This document shows, one piece after another, positions 22,196-32,042 of a stretch of DNA of 32,042 bases; the first letter of the stretch is position 1; each line of letters starts with the position of its first letter. The notes under the pieces were generated by a model. It was given only the letters and a program-made list of their open reading frames with translations. It had not been told where the DNA came from and ran no database searches. Location of the stretch: positions 22,109 through 54,150 of the forward strand of contig WKLE02001336.1 of assembly GCA_014885115.2 (NCBI GenBank). Reading direction: 5' to 3'. Both the position numbers and the translations under genes were made by a program. Source of the stretch: Asterionellopsis glacialis (Eukaryota; Bacillariophyta; Plagiogrammaphyceae; Rhaphoneidales; Asterionellopsidaceae).

Positions 22196-23031
22196 ATAAA
22201 CTTATCAATAACCTCAGCTACGACGGTAACTAGCTAGTAGAGGTGTATAGATAAGAGACGAGAATGACAATGCTGTGCTGGATATCTTTCTCTCCTCCTG
22301 TCCTCTGTTGGCTGTCGTAGTCTCGAGGGTGGTTGGTGTCGGATGTTATGTATCTTGGTATCCCATATAAATTTCTTCTCTGTCACAGATAAATATCATT
22401 TTTTTAGATTTTTGGCTGACACGACACGCGAAAGTGTAACCAACAGAAAAAATATTTTTGGAGAGGCGAGCTTGTTTGACGAATGATAGCGTGCAGACAG
22501 ACAGACCCTGGCCAGAGTCATCATTGCCCGGCACAATATCAAAAATAAGTCAATAGGGAGCAGTAGAAACGTTTCTGGGGGGACGTGCCAATTCAACACG
22601 CCGGGGAGGAGGAAAAACTTCTTCTTTGGGAGTGTGAAAATCACCCCAAATTCATATGCATTCCCCATAAATTTCGAAAAATTGGGTTCCGATAGAAAGA
22701 GACGGGGGCTTTCTAGAAAAGTTACGAGTGATAATCCTGTCCCCTAAAGACGACACCCGACGACAACAAGATGATGGGTTGCTTACCTTCTCTCATTCAT
22801 TATTAATAATATATTTATGTATCAAACATAATAACACTCTAAAGCAACCTCAGCTAGGAATCCAGCAGTCGTCGTAGAGTAGGACGTACCTTCTTGGATT
22901 ACAACAATTGGTATCATTATTACATTGTGGTATTAACGGGAGGTCGTCCATCAAGAAACGGGATCCCATATATTCATTTTCAAGCTCTGCGAAGAAGACG
23001 GTCGTAGTGTAAATAACTTTTTCAAACCAAA
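22196..23031. promoter_or_regulatory. Divergent upstream region, no gene seen
   Basis: This 836-bp stretch lies between the start codons of the unknown membrane protein and the proteasome beta-3-like gene. Short frames (up to 90 codons) show no motif. An AT-rich segment at about 22798-22835 could be part of a promoter. Confidence 0.45.
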
Positions 23032-24122
23032 ATGAAAATTCGTTCGGAAATGACTAGGCTATCATGCTGGTGGTTATTGTTACTTCTTTTATCGTTGTTT
23101 TCGTCTTTGACAACAACTTATGCTCAACAACAACAACAAGATCCAACAACATTGAATGGTGGATCTGTACTTGCCATGGCAGGTGATGAATGTGTAGCGT
23201 TAGCTATGGATAAACGTTTTGGTAGTGGACCACAGGTATGTATTTATACACATGTAGTAAAGGTAAATTTTCTTTTTCTAAAATATCAAACAAAAATTCA
23301 AATCATTTCTATTCACATCTTTTCTTCTTCTTGTCATCATCATCAAAAAACTATTCAAAGATGGTAAATGTTGCACCACGACATGTATTAACACCCAAAG
23401 GTGGTCATCTGATGGTTGCATTTACTGGTTTAGAAGGTGATGTCCAGTCTTTATCACAAGAATTATCCATACAAATATCATCCAAATTATCAAGAGCCTT
23501 GGGATTTATGGGGAGTCGTCGAAGAACACATAGTAGTGGTAGTAATAATAATCAACATGCATCATCGTCATGGACAAAACAAATTATTTCACCATCTGCC
23601 ATGGCATCTTTAACAAGCCATATACTTTATGGAAGAAAACAAAGTCCATACTTTGTAGAACCATTAGTAGTTGGATTAGAAAAAAAGTTAAGAAAACATA
23701 CGGAAAGAACAGTATCAGTTGAAGTAAATAATGCCAACAACAACGACAATGATAATGATAACGACAAAACAACAACCACAACAACAACAACAAGTACAGA
23801 TTTTGGTACTGAAAGAACAAGAACCAACAAACAACAAGAACAAGTACAATATTACAAACCATTTTTATGTTCACATGATTTATTAGGTGCGCAATCACGA
23901 TCAGATGCCTTTGTATGTGCAGGCTTAGCATCTAAATCATTATATGGGACAGCAGAAGCCTTGTGGAAACCGAAATTACCCAAAGAAGATTTAGCACGGA
24001 TATGTGGTAAAGCATTTTTGAGTGCCCTAGAACGTGATTGTTTAAGTGGATATGGTGCTATGGTATATCTTATTACCAAAGATGGTATTGAAGAATATGA
24101 CCTTGCATGTCGTAATGATTAA
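23032..24122 (+). CDS. Proteasome beta-3-like subunit with signal peptide
   Basis: Exons 23032-23235 and 23361-24122 (125-nt GTATGT...AAAG phase-0 intron) encode about 321 aa; ordinary beta-3 subunits are about 205. The fold signature is beta-3 (PSMB3): LNGGSVLAMAGDECVALAMD, LMVAFTGLEGDVQSLSQEL, YFVEPLVVGL, YKPFLCSHDLLG, SKSLYGTAEALWKP and LERDCLSGYGAMVYLI. Like beta-3 it lacks a mature catalytic N-terminal Thr at the right context, so it is presumably non-catalytic. Unusually, residues 1-31 form a strong secretory signal (WWLLLLLLSLFSSL, likely cleavage after TTTYA) and no other Met gives a normal cytosolic start. Two low-complexity inserts (Ser/Asn/His near residue 120; Asn/Asp/Thr near 185-225) enlarge loops. 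It may be a paralogue in the ER or in a plastid-surrounding compartment, or a cytosolic subunit with an odd propeptide. Confidence 0.85.
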
Positions 24123-24379
24123 AAAGTACAAACAAAAATAGAAAAAGAAGAGAATAGAACCGGGATAAGTATGACAGATAGGGTTTGTGACAATGGAAGC
24201 TTTAGATTTGTTAGTATTGGTTTCCCTAATTATATTGTCATCGAGCTATAAACATATAAGTCCATTCTCTACAGTAGGAAGTCACGTGATTTTTTTCAAA
24301 GACCGCTTTTACTCTATACAATATCAACTTCAAACTGCAAATGATATTATATCCCTCTCTCCCTAGCTAGAGTCTCTCT

Positions 24380-26709
24380 TTAGTAGCTAACCATCCTAGC
24401 ATCAATTGGGTTTGGAAATACTTTGCATAATTCATTCTCATCATTAATGTTTGACCGAAACGTGTCCCATTCTTCATCCGTTAACAAACATTTATCAAGA
24501 CTTTCACTGATGGCTACCTGTTTCATACGGTTGGCGATATCTGGGCCAATAAACACTGCGTCACAAATTATAGTATAAAGTTCACAAAGAATGTGCGTGA
24601 GAAAGATAGAATCTCAACAAAAGAAAACCAAAACCAAAACTTGTGTCATGAAAAGAGCTTTTGGTTTGGTATATGAATTCCAAAATAGATTTCTTGACAT
24701 TTTTTTCATTTTACATACTCACCAATTTCTTGTCTTCGGTCTCCGACAGACTTAGAATGAGCATCATCTCCTTCTTGATGATCAGGATCATCAAAATCTG
24801 ACAAGATAGTTGAAACTGCTTCTTCGGGCCACTGCACATTGCAAAGTCAGAGAAAGATATAAGCGAGATCTCATCACATTCGTGAGTAAAGACTAGAAAC
24901 CTCAAATGTACTACCCCAAAGAATCAAATAATGAGTGTCTGCAAGAAGAACAGAAAATATAAAACTTACCTGTGATCTTGGTAATGTTGTCCACCATCGA
25001 CCAATACATTGCATATCAAATGATGGACCTGCATGACTCCAATACAATGCTTTTATATTCGAATCAGCACACCACAAAAAACCTTTACTTCTTAAAATAC
25101 TTTTCAAAGTACTTTGAGACTCTTTGGATATTTCTAGTACATCATCATCCCTGTTGCTTTCATTAGAAGTATCAACATGTACCTCATCCACCTTCTCCTC
25201 TGGTAATCCCCGAACAACAGGTAACTTTCTCAAAAATGAAAGTAATCGATGAGGGTGGAATGGTTTTCGTGATTGATATACAAATGTACCTATGCCTGCG
25301 TGTTGTTGATGGTCATGTGAATGAGAATGTGTATGACTGGGATCATTACAAGTTGGATCATTGCATTCATTTTCTTTTTCATCATCATCATTATGATGAT
25401 GTGAATGAGTATGACTATGTAAATGACTTGGATCTGTACACTGGAGATCGTCACATTTTGTATCGTCATGGTCAGTAGTACTAGGACTACTAGTGTGTGC
25501 ATGATCGTGTGAGTGGCTATGATGTGAATGTGAATGATTTGAGTCAGCGCAATCTGGATCTTTGCATTCAGTCGACAATGAATGCTGCTGATCTTGTTGC
25601 TTGGTAGCCATAGCTGCCTTAATAGCATCTCGATGATCATCTACAACACCAGCTGCAACAACACCTTCACCAGCTGCAACAGCTAATACATCAGCTACTG
25701 GTACAATGCCATATTCGGTCCTGACTACATTAGCCCGAGGATTCATGGCACGAACTATTTGTTCTGTATCATCCGCTACACTGTCATCTACAAGATCCAC
25801 TTTATTGAGTAATATTACATCGGCTGTTTCAAGTTGACTCACAAGTAAGTCTGCAACACCATTTGCACTTTCCTCGTCAAAGAAGTAATAACTACTGTCG
25901 CCATTGTTGTCGTTTTCCATAAGTGCTTCCAATAATGGTGCTGGGACTGAATCCATCCATTCCTGTCTCTCTGGTACGGTATCATCACTGTTGTCATCAT
26001 GACTTGTTGCGCTTTGTCCAAATAATTCTGGTGTTTCAGTAGGTGATGCAGTTTTAGAACTCAACAAATATTGTAAGAATGAACTTGAATCTACAACTGT
26101 AATAAGTGTATCAAGTTGTACGCGTTCCATCAAGGGCATTTGGTAATATTCAGCTTCTTGAAATTTACTTCGTATACTTTTAGGATCCGCTACACCACTT
26201 AATTCTACAACAATATGATGAAATCCATCTTCATCCCCACGTAAATCAGATAATGTTACCAATTCTGATACAGATGTTAGTAATTCATCTGATAACGAGC
26301 AACATGCACATCCATTTTGTAATTCGATAATACCTGAAGCAGCTGCAGTTCCAATTCTCGTAGTACCATCATTTTCGCCATCATCATCATCATCATCCCA
26401 GGACGACGATGATGACGACGGACCAATAAGTTTTGAATCAATATTCACGCTTGCAACATCATTTACAATGACGGCGATTCGTAAACCTTGTTTATTTGTT
26501 AATAAATGATGTAAAAGTGTTGTTTTACCTGAACCAAGAAAACCAGATAATACTGTAATTGGTATTTGTTTCTTGCTGTTGCTATCTGTTGTGGTGTTGA
26601 TACTATTTGTGGAAGACGACGAGGATATCGATGAAAAGGAGAGTACTAAAGATGTATACCAAATTAGAAAGAGAAAACCAACATAATAAAAGGTAGTTGG
26701 TTTCGTCAT
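24380..26709 (-). CDS. COG0523/CobW GTPase with Cys/His-rich repeats
   Basis: On the minus strand there are three exons, 26709-24970, 24831-24723 and 24555-24380 (introns 138 and 167 nt), encoding about 674 aa. The first in-frame ATG is 26709. The leader has a hydrophobic core and SLVLS/FSS, consistent with a signal peptide followed by Phe as in diatom plastid leaders. G3E GTPase motifs: Walker A GFLGSGKTT (56-64), the metal-binding GCACC (133-137), VELSGVADP, and NKVD (302-305). Residues 381-470 hold three Cys-x4-Cys plus poly-His/Ser units, a probable zinc store. The CobW C-terminal domain spans exons 1-3 and is completed by splicing to GDRRQEI/VFIGPD. The family comprises metallochaperones (ZNG1/CobW type); zinc is the likeliest metal. 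The plastid assignment is inference. Confidence 0.88.
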
Positions 26710-27495
26710 TCTTGTTTTTTTTGCCGCCCTTGTGTCACCCAATTTCTTTCTATACTATAGAAAAACTGCGAAGAATTGTTATTCAAATCGGTATCTGCTG
26801 TCGAACAAGAAAGTTCGAAGGATGAAAATGATTCCTCTATACTTTGTTATTGGGCAGAATAATGAATGATGATGAGTTCCCGCGGTGCGTTGAGGATCGA
26901 TCCTCCCTGAGTAGTCTAGAATAGACGTTAGATAGGACCTCTAGGATCCTGAGGTCCTACTGTCATCAAGAATATTAATAATTAATAGAACACTATTCTA
27001 CAGAGGTCTACTTGGATACACGTGAAAAGAAAAATGATGGGTGATGGGTGATCGGACGACGCCTTGCTTACGAAAGGTAGAGGGGGTCTGTCAACAGCTT
27101 CAAGCTTTTCAAAAAAAGCTGAAAAGCTGAAAAGGTTACATTTCCGAGCGACATATCGGGGACAGGCCTAAAAAGAGGCTCTAAACCCAGTGTGAAAAAA
27201 ATCCGTACGTGTTTTAGCAGCTGTTTCGACAAAGAGCCTACGGAAGAAAGTTGTCCCACTCTTGGATACCGTTTTTACGAATACTTCTTATGGTCTACCA
27301 CTTAAGCTCAAAAGATGACTTTCGGATGATTGATTTGAAGCAGCTCACCAAATGAAATTGCTAATTCTTAGAAAAGATAAGTAGAAAGCATTTTTAGTGG
27401 CCTTTATAGCAAGTAAGTAATCCGTGAGTGCTAAAGGTTGAGTTATTTTAAAATATCCTCCCTCCAGAAAGTTCATCGCCCCGACGTTTAGAAAT
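26710..27495. other. Intergenic region with palindromes, no gene seen
   Basis: This region lies upstream of the COG0523 gene and downstream of the METTL26-like gene, both on the minus strand. A 63-codon frame at 27068-27259 has no recognised motif. AAAAGCTGAAAAGCTG repeats occur near 27115-27135. Two palindromes at 26892-26905 and 26934-26958 are listed separately. Confidence 0.5.
26892..26958. repeat. Paired palindromes upstream of the COG0523 gene
   Basis: GAGGATCGATCCTC (26892-26905) is a perfect 14-bp palindrome. Starting 28 bases after it ends, AGGACCTC (26934-26941) and GAGGTCCT (26951-26958) form an 8-bp inverted repeat around TAGGATCCT. They lie about 185-250 bp upstream of the COG0523 start codon and could be dimeric transcription-factor sites. 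No specific factor is implied by the sequence. Confidence 0.6.
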
Positions 27496-28389
27496 TCATA
27501 CTTTCTGAAAGACCACACTCAAATTATTGGCTGGCATTTCCACTACTTCGATAAATTTAAGGCCATTGTCTTTTGCAACTTGTTGAACTTGTTCTAAATC
27601 CCGCACACCCCAACTAGTATCACGAGATTTTAGGGAACTATCGAAGTTGAGATTGGATTCTACGGCAGTACCGCCTACTTTGTAAGGTCCGTAACAAAAT
27701 AATACACCACCTTGTCGTAATTTTGTCTGTGCCACCTTCATGAGTCCAAGAGTAGCTTCCCAGGGTGATATGTGAATCATATTGATGCAAAGTATTAAAT
27801 CTACTTGATCATTCCCCACCGATGATAATGTTTTTTCCTCGATAATACCGTTCTCGTTCAATGTCAAAGGCATTGGAGAGCAAACGCCCATTTTGTCTAG
27901 ACCAGACACTTTAATTCGTTCCTTTATTGATAATTGAGACTGTAATTCTGGATCTGTTGGTTGATACCACAACGAATTGAATGCCTTCCCCAAATTCTGT
28001 GCGAAATGCTCCGTATGAACACCACAACCTGCAGCTATTTCTAAAACTCGAATTTGCTGTTGTTCCCTATTATCATCATCATCACTCGTCAGCAATACTG
28101 GGAGAACTTTGGATGACAAAATAGTCCAAATCGGTTCTTTGTTGCGCTGTGCGGATGGAGAATCAAGAATAGCCATATTCTTGGGACCTACGACAGAACT
28201 TTTGTCTCTTTTTTGGGTGTTCTGGAAGGAAGGAAGCCTCGAAAGACAGATATTGCGAGCAAACGAAAGTGGATTTCTAGCTATCGCAGCAGATGACAAG
28301 AAAGGAAAGGAACAAGAAAGGGATAATGAAATGAAAAGCACTGGTAACCGCACCCTTGTCAATGCCAGCGTTGTCGGTCGTGGCGACAT
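27496..28389 (-). CDS. METTL26/DUF938-like methyltransferase
   Basis: A single minus-strand exon of 297 aa starts at ATG 28389, the first in frame. It matches METTL26 (DUF938) along its length: QRNKEPIWTIL, the SAM-binding motif I VLEIAAGCGVHTEHFA, WQPTDPE, DLILCINMIHISPW, LFCYGPYKVGG, NFDSSLK, WGVRDLEQV and the terminal VEMPANNLSVVFQK. The family is a class I SAM-dependent methyltransferase fold whose substrate is not established. About 70 extra N-terminal residues include a hydrophobic stretch (LPVLFISLSLSCSFPFL) and then Arg/Ser-rich sequence, so import into an organelle or the secretory route is possible. It is divergent from the PsbP-like gene, sharing a 537-bp upstream region. Confidence 0.88.
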   Translation of the reverse strand: MSPRPTTLALTRVRLPVLFISLSLSCSFPFLSSAAIARNPLSFARNICLSRLPSFQNTQKRDKSSVVGPKNMAILDSPSAQRNKEPIWTILSSKVLPVLLTSDDDDNREQQQIRVLEIAAGCGVHTEHFAQNLGKAFNSLWYQPTDPELQSQLSIKERIKVSGLDKMGVCSPMPLTLNENGIIEEKTLSSVGNDQVDLILCINMIHISPWEATLGLMKVAQTKLRQGGVLFCYGPYKVGGTAVESNLNFDSSLKSRDTSWGVRDLEQVQQVAKDNGLKFIEVVEMPANNLSVVFQKV

Positions 28390-28926
28390 TGCCGAAGCAT
28401 CAATATAAAGATACAAGATACACGGGTTTCAGCATAACCGCCCACCGGTAGGTCTCCCAACAGATACACACTGGCGCTGTGGCACTAAAAAAATATTTTG
28501 ATTCCTAATCTGTTTTCTCTCCTTTCTACTTAGTTTCCGAACTACGTAAAGTAGTACAGTACCATTAAGGATACTTTCTACGTTAGCTTCCCCACACGAC
28601 AGACTAGTATCCTGCATACAGGTACCGGTACCAGGTGGTACCTGTTGTCCTCTCTCTCTCTAGAGAGAGACTTGCCCAAACTGTCCAACGAGACTGGAGC
28701 AACAAAACGTCAGTGGTGCAGAGCTACGGACGGTGTCAGAAGAGGCAATCTCAAATCGGTGTTGGTGCACACTGGACACGCACAGAACATGACTCACGAA
28801 CTTGGGAAAGCACTTCGAAAATGTGTTTTCTTGCAACAAGGGTGACATGTTGCACAGAAACGTGAAGCATAAAATAATTATCATTAGAATATACCTAGGA
28901 TACATCCTGCTCGAAAAGTTGTGATC
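28390..28926. promoter_or_regulatory. Bidirectional promoter region with nested palindromes
   Basis: This region separates the methyltransferase and PsbP-like starts. ACAGGTACC (28618-28626) pairs with GGTACCTGT (28637-28645) around GGTACCAGGT, and GGTACC occurs three times. An 18-bp perfect palindrome TCTCTCTCTAGAGAGAGA lies at 28653-28670. These symmetric sites could bind dimeric factors serving both genes; that role is inferred. Short frames here are not coding-like. Confidence 0.5.
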
Positions 28927-30146
28927 ATGTCGTTCCGTTCAAAGATTTTGGCCGTCTCCTTGTTATCCGTCGTTCTCGCACCTTCTGTTCAATCCTTCTT
29001 GACAAGTAGTAATCGCGGAAATGCGTTAAGAGATATCCAGACTCCATTCGCAATAAACAACAGCAACAACAACGATGAAGTGGAAAGAATTGTCAGCGAT
29101 TCACCGGCAACACCTGAAAACTGGGGTCGTCGCTCTTTTGTAGCTTCTGCAGGATTGTCCTTTTTAGGTGCACTAGTGTCAAATCCCTCAACAGCTCAAG
29201 CCGGTATTGACGTTAGCGGATTACGAGTTGATGGGCAGTCTCCCGGTTCGTCTGGCAATCTTGCCGATCAACTCAAGAGTTATGATGGCTCAGGGACAGC
29301 TCGCGTCCAGCAAATCAAAGCCTCTACTACTCAGGTTCCATTACAAGAGAAAATCAGTCAAGGTAAGTGCATCTTCAGTGTGGAATCTACAGTCAGTTAA
29401 TCCCTCATCGTGCGGATCGGGCGGACACAAATTTCAAAAGTTTTTTATGCCTTGCAATCCTCAGTAGAACTCACATTGATTGAAATATTATAAAATTTCC
29501 ATAACTCTCAGCACGACAACAACAAGACGCCGCCTTAGAAAACAGCTCTGCAGCCTTATATGCTTCAAGATATCGCTCAGTTGAACCCAAACTTTACAGG
29601 GTAGGTTTGGGAGAACGATTTCGTTGTGAAGATGAAGTGGTAGCACCAGCCAACTCCAAAGCATCTCGTTTGTTTGTAAGTTTTGAATTTCCATCTGATT
29701 GGTTACAATTGGACCGTGCCTTGGGTGGAATTCAGTATGTAGATCAACGAAATGGTGATAAACTGTACATTCTAAAAGCCAAATTACCCCAAGGTGAAAC
29801 CTTAACCACCGTAAATAAAAAGTTTTTCGGTGATTCAATTTTTGATCCTAATGGTACTATTGTTCGCAGTGTTGGTGTTGGAATTGACGAATATAAGGTA
29901 TCATCGTCCACCATTTTGAATGACGGATCATTGGCAGCTGCAAGAAGGCGATTGTTGGTCAAGTTTGCAACCGTCACAGGAAACGGATACCGTGTTGAAC
30001 GACGTGGACTTGTGGATGGCTATGAGGTTGATGGATTCGTTTATATGCTTTTTACATCTTCCAATGCTGTCAAATTTGATCAAAAAGGAAGAGAACGAGA
30101 AACGGTTGAAAAAATTGTTGATTCCTTCCGCTTGGAAAAAGTATAG
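28927..30146 (+). CDS. Thylakoid-lumen PsbP-domain protein
   Basis: Exons 28927-29362 and 29512-30146 (149-nt GTAAGT...TCAG phase-1 intron) encode about 356 aa. Three targeting steps are visible: a signal peptide ending at VQS/F (residues about 1-24), a transit-like segment rich in Asn and Ser, and a twin-arginine lumen signal GRRSFVASAGLSFLGAL (residues 67-83) ending at STAQA. The mature C-terminal part resembles PsbP-like proteins: FVSFEFPSDWLQLDRALGGIQYVDQRNGDKLYILKA is followed by KKFFGDSIF and a terminal ETVEKIVDSFRL. PsbP-like and PPD proteins assist photosystem assembly or electron transport in the lumen; which member this is cannot be decided. The intron falls just before ARQQQDAALENSSAALYASR, so the spliced frame is continuous. 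Confidence 0.85.
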
Positions 30147-30779
30147 ATAAAAGATGTATTCAAAGTGACACAAGTCTTGACGCACTGTAACGGATAGAGA
30201 TAAACGGACGACGCAGGAATAATTTCAAAGCAAATCTAATACAAGGAACTAGATTGTGTAAGGGATAGTGAAAACTCAATATTGCTACTAAATACTTTCC
30301 AAGAAAATTAACTCTACAACTATAGCAAAATCATAAGGCGCCTCGCACAAAGATACTGACAATATGTGTATGTTTGAAGGATACAAATGTCCCTCCTGGT
30401 TGGTAAGAGATATAGATCATTCTTTACATCTCGTTATACTGTTGCATTTAAATGGATTTTTAATATATTGGTTGTGCAATGCAAACTGAACATGTTAAGT
30501 CAAAATTTTCCCTTACTGCAAAAGCATGGAGTACTAAGGTTCATGACTCATGACCAAACTTTCTCTATCTACCCTTCTTTGACAGTGCTGCTCAAAAAAT
30601 GCCGCTCAGATTATGTCTGAGACGTAACCAATTCATGATACGCGACTGATGACGTACAGGAGAGTCTGAGTCGCCACTTATGAGAGGTGCAAGTTCATTA
30701 TTTCCTAAAACTGGAGAATCCCATACACGGATGTTGGGTGATAGAGATGCCAATGTTTAAGCAAATAAGTTGTAATGAT
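30147..30779. other. Intergenic region, no gene seen
   Basis: This region holds the 3' flank of the PsbP-like gene and the downstream flank of the decayed minus-strand gene. A 77-codon frame at 30387-30620 shows no motif. No RNA gene was recognised. Confidence 0.5.
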
Positions 30780-31590
30780 GACTATGGAAGATTTATCCCA
30801 ACGCATCTTCTTATAGCCATTATTGGAAAGGCACCACAAATAGCAACCTTTCAGGCCTGGATCAATCGTGTAGCTGCCGACACTGAAGATTCCTTTGGAG
30901 AAATATCAATTGCAACAGATGCATCTGGGAGTCGATTCTCAAAATACTGACGTAAATAAAAAGTAACTCTTTTAGACATTTCAAAGAATTTTGAATCCTT
31001 TTCTCGAATATTATAGCTATCAAAGGGAATAGTAACAATTGAAATGGAAGTGATGGGTCCCTTTTCTTGTTCCGTTTCTCGCAAAATCTGTGCATATGTT
31101 TGTTGAGGCATAATTTCACGAGGACTATGTCTTATGCTTGGTGTAGCCTTAAATGCATCGCCAAGTCGTAAATGAATAACAGCATCAGCAGGCTCAAAGA
31201 CTTGTCCCAGACGACTATTTGATGCGATTTCTCACATTTTGTTGTCAACGAGATCGTAGGCATGTTAAAGGACAGGAACATAAAGCGCATCTGAACAATT
31301 TTGTATAGCACAAAAGTCATCTACTGTAGAGGGATTGCCAGCCAAGGATAATGGAATGGATATCAAATTCTGCAACTTGAAGTTGACCGACAATGGAATC
31401 ATCATGAATAACCTCACTAATGTAAAGCGAAATGGTTTACCCATGGATTGCACCAATAACTGAAACGAAAAGATGAATGACATTGCCCAGACTTTCATCA
31501 CCACAAACATCATCATGGATATGAAATCCTGTAATCGTCTCACGATAATTTGGGACATTGTAAACATTGTGACATTTTAGACTTTCATTT
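30780..31590 (-). pseudogene. Decayed gene with a HLRLGD motif (glycosyltransferase-like?)
   Basis: Conceptual pieces on the minus strand read in order but with stops and shifts: TGFHIHDDVCGDESLGN, VIHDDSIVGQLQVAEFDI, then YDLVDNK..EIASNSRLGQV, DAVIHLRLGDAF, SISIVTIPFDS, and RLIQA, a TGA stop, KVAICGAF. The R-x-GD segment, followed by a TxPF block and an AICG block, resembles an uncharacterised protein family I associate with diatoms, with a faint likeness to fucosyltransferase-type proteins. At least two internal stops and two frame changes are visible, and no introns fit them. Boundaries are approximate and the functional label is tentative. Confidence 0.5.
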
Positions 31591-31743
31591 TGAGTATGTT
31601 ATCTGTAACAACTTATTGAAGAACAAGAAAAACAATCTGTCATGTAATTTTCCAAATTTAATATTGTAAGTACTTTCATACTAATATCAATATCTTGACT
31701 AGAGGTTTCACTAACTAGTCTGCATGATGTCTTATCACAAATA

Positions 31744-32042
31744 ATGAAGTCGACGATACATTCTTCACGTGAAAATGGTGAGAGTCCACTTCAGCAGCAA
31801 CGTACTGTTTCGGTTGTGGCATTTTCATTTGTACAAGAAGTAGCTTCAAGGTGTAGGATTTCAGTACTTCGTAAAAAACACGTAGAAGAAAAAAAAGACA
31901 CCAAGTTCAGGGCGTTTTTCCGGTCTCGTACTTAGAAAAATCGTAGCGTGTGCAGTACCAGGTACAAAGTCAAAGCAACATGTTGCAGTAAAAATCTATC
32001 GACCAGAGAAGCTGTAAATTCTGAAATATGCGCGTCATCCTG
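31744..32042 (+). pseudogene. Broken protein-kinase N-lobe fragment
   Basis: Starting at ATG 31744 a frame runs to 31935. A shift near 31912 continues it as GRFSGLVLRKI..., then PGTKSKQHVAVKIYRPEKL, a TAA stop, and ILKYARHP at the window edge. VAVKIY with a downstream ILK.ARHP is typical of the kinase beta-3 Lys strand and the alpha-C/beta-4 region; the usual helix between them appears lost. The gene is cut by the window end, so the rest cannot be judged. It may be a pseudogene or a mis-sequenced exon. Confidence 0.42.

Noticed and set aside
27068..27259. 63-codon minus-strand frame between the COG0523 and methyltransferase genes
   Set aside because: No ATG-supported homology or motif; it is rich in simple AAAAGCTG repeats and looks like chance.
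1..32042. CRISPR arrays, bacterial operons, rRNA or phage modules
   Set aside because: Spliced genes with eukaryotic targeting signals fill the window, and no spaced direct repeats or prokaryotic gene clusters are present.

Overview
The window is nuclear DNA from a photosynthetic stramenopile, most likely a diatom. Twelve protein genes are interrupted by, or sit beside, short GT-AG introns (15 modelled, 116-370 nt). Two plastid precursors carry diatom-style bipartite leaders: AFAP after a signal peptide in the BASS transporter, and QS/F plus a twin-arginine lumen signal in the PsbP-like protein. Coding regions hold Asn/Gln/Ser/Thr-rich low-complexity inserts, and one gene ends in a KYDP-type helical tail that I associate with diatom proteins. 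The species cannot be named from the sequence.

Layout. 1-3307: AT-rich, repeat-bearing DNA (12-mer array, (TTTC)20, a 53-bp duplication, an inverted repeat) with no gene I can support. 3308-5106 (+): RRM protein with two CysRS-tail-like hairpins. 5632-7361 (-): TMEM185-like membrane protein. 8528-10497 (+): plastid BASS-family symporter. 10831-11776 (-): VPS28 (ESCRT-I), three exons including a hidden 80-nt middle exon. 12322-13823 (+): frame-broken myo-inositol-phosphate-synthase-like gene containing a run of N. 13896-15437 (-): secreted metalloprotease. 16494-19542 (+): secreted mucin-like protein with PQQ-type repeats and a GPI-like tail. 19793-22195 (-): unknown multi-pass membrane protein. 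23032-24122 (+): proteasome beta-3-like protein with a secretory signal peptide. 24380-26709 (-): COG0523/CobW GTPase with Cys/His-rich repeats and a leader. 27496-28389 (-): METTL26/DUF938 methyltransferase-like protein. 28927-30146 (+): thylakoid-lumen PsbP-domain protein. About 30780-32042: two decayed gene fragments.

Genes nearly alternate in strand, giving divergent pairs with shared upstream regions (TMEM185/BASS, VPS28/MIPS, protease/PQQ protein, membrane protein/beta-3-like, methyltransferase/PsbP) and tight convergent pairs. There is no operon-like logic. Common themes are plastid function (BASS, PsbP-like, possibly the COG0523 protein) and the secretory pathway or cell surface (protease, PQQ protein, beta-3-like protein).

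The observation most worth following is the beta-3-like proteasome subunit that begins with a strong signal peptide and has no alternative cytosolic start. Next are the metal-binding-repeat COG0523 GTPase with a targeting leader and the composite surface protein. All family calls are from reading motifs by eye; no search was run.
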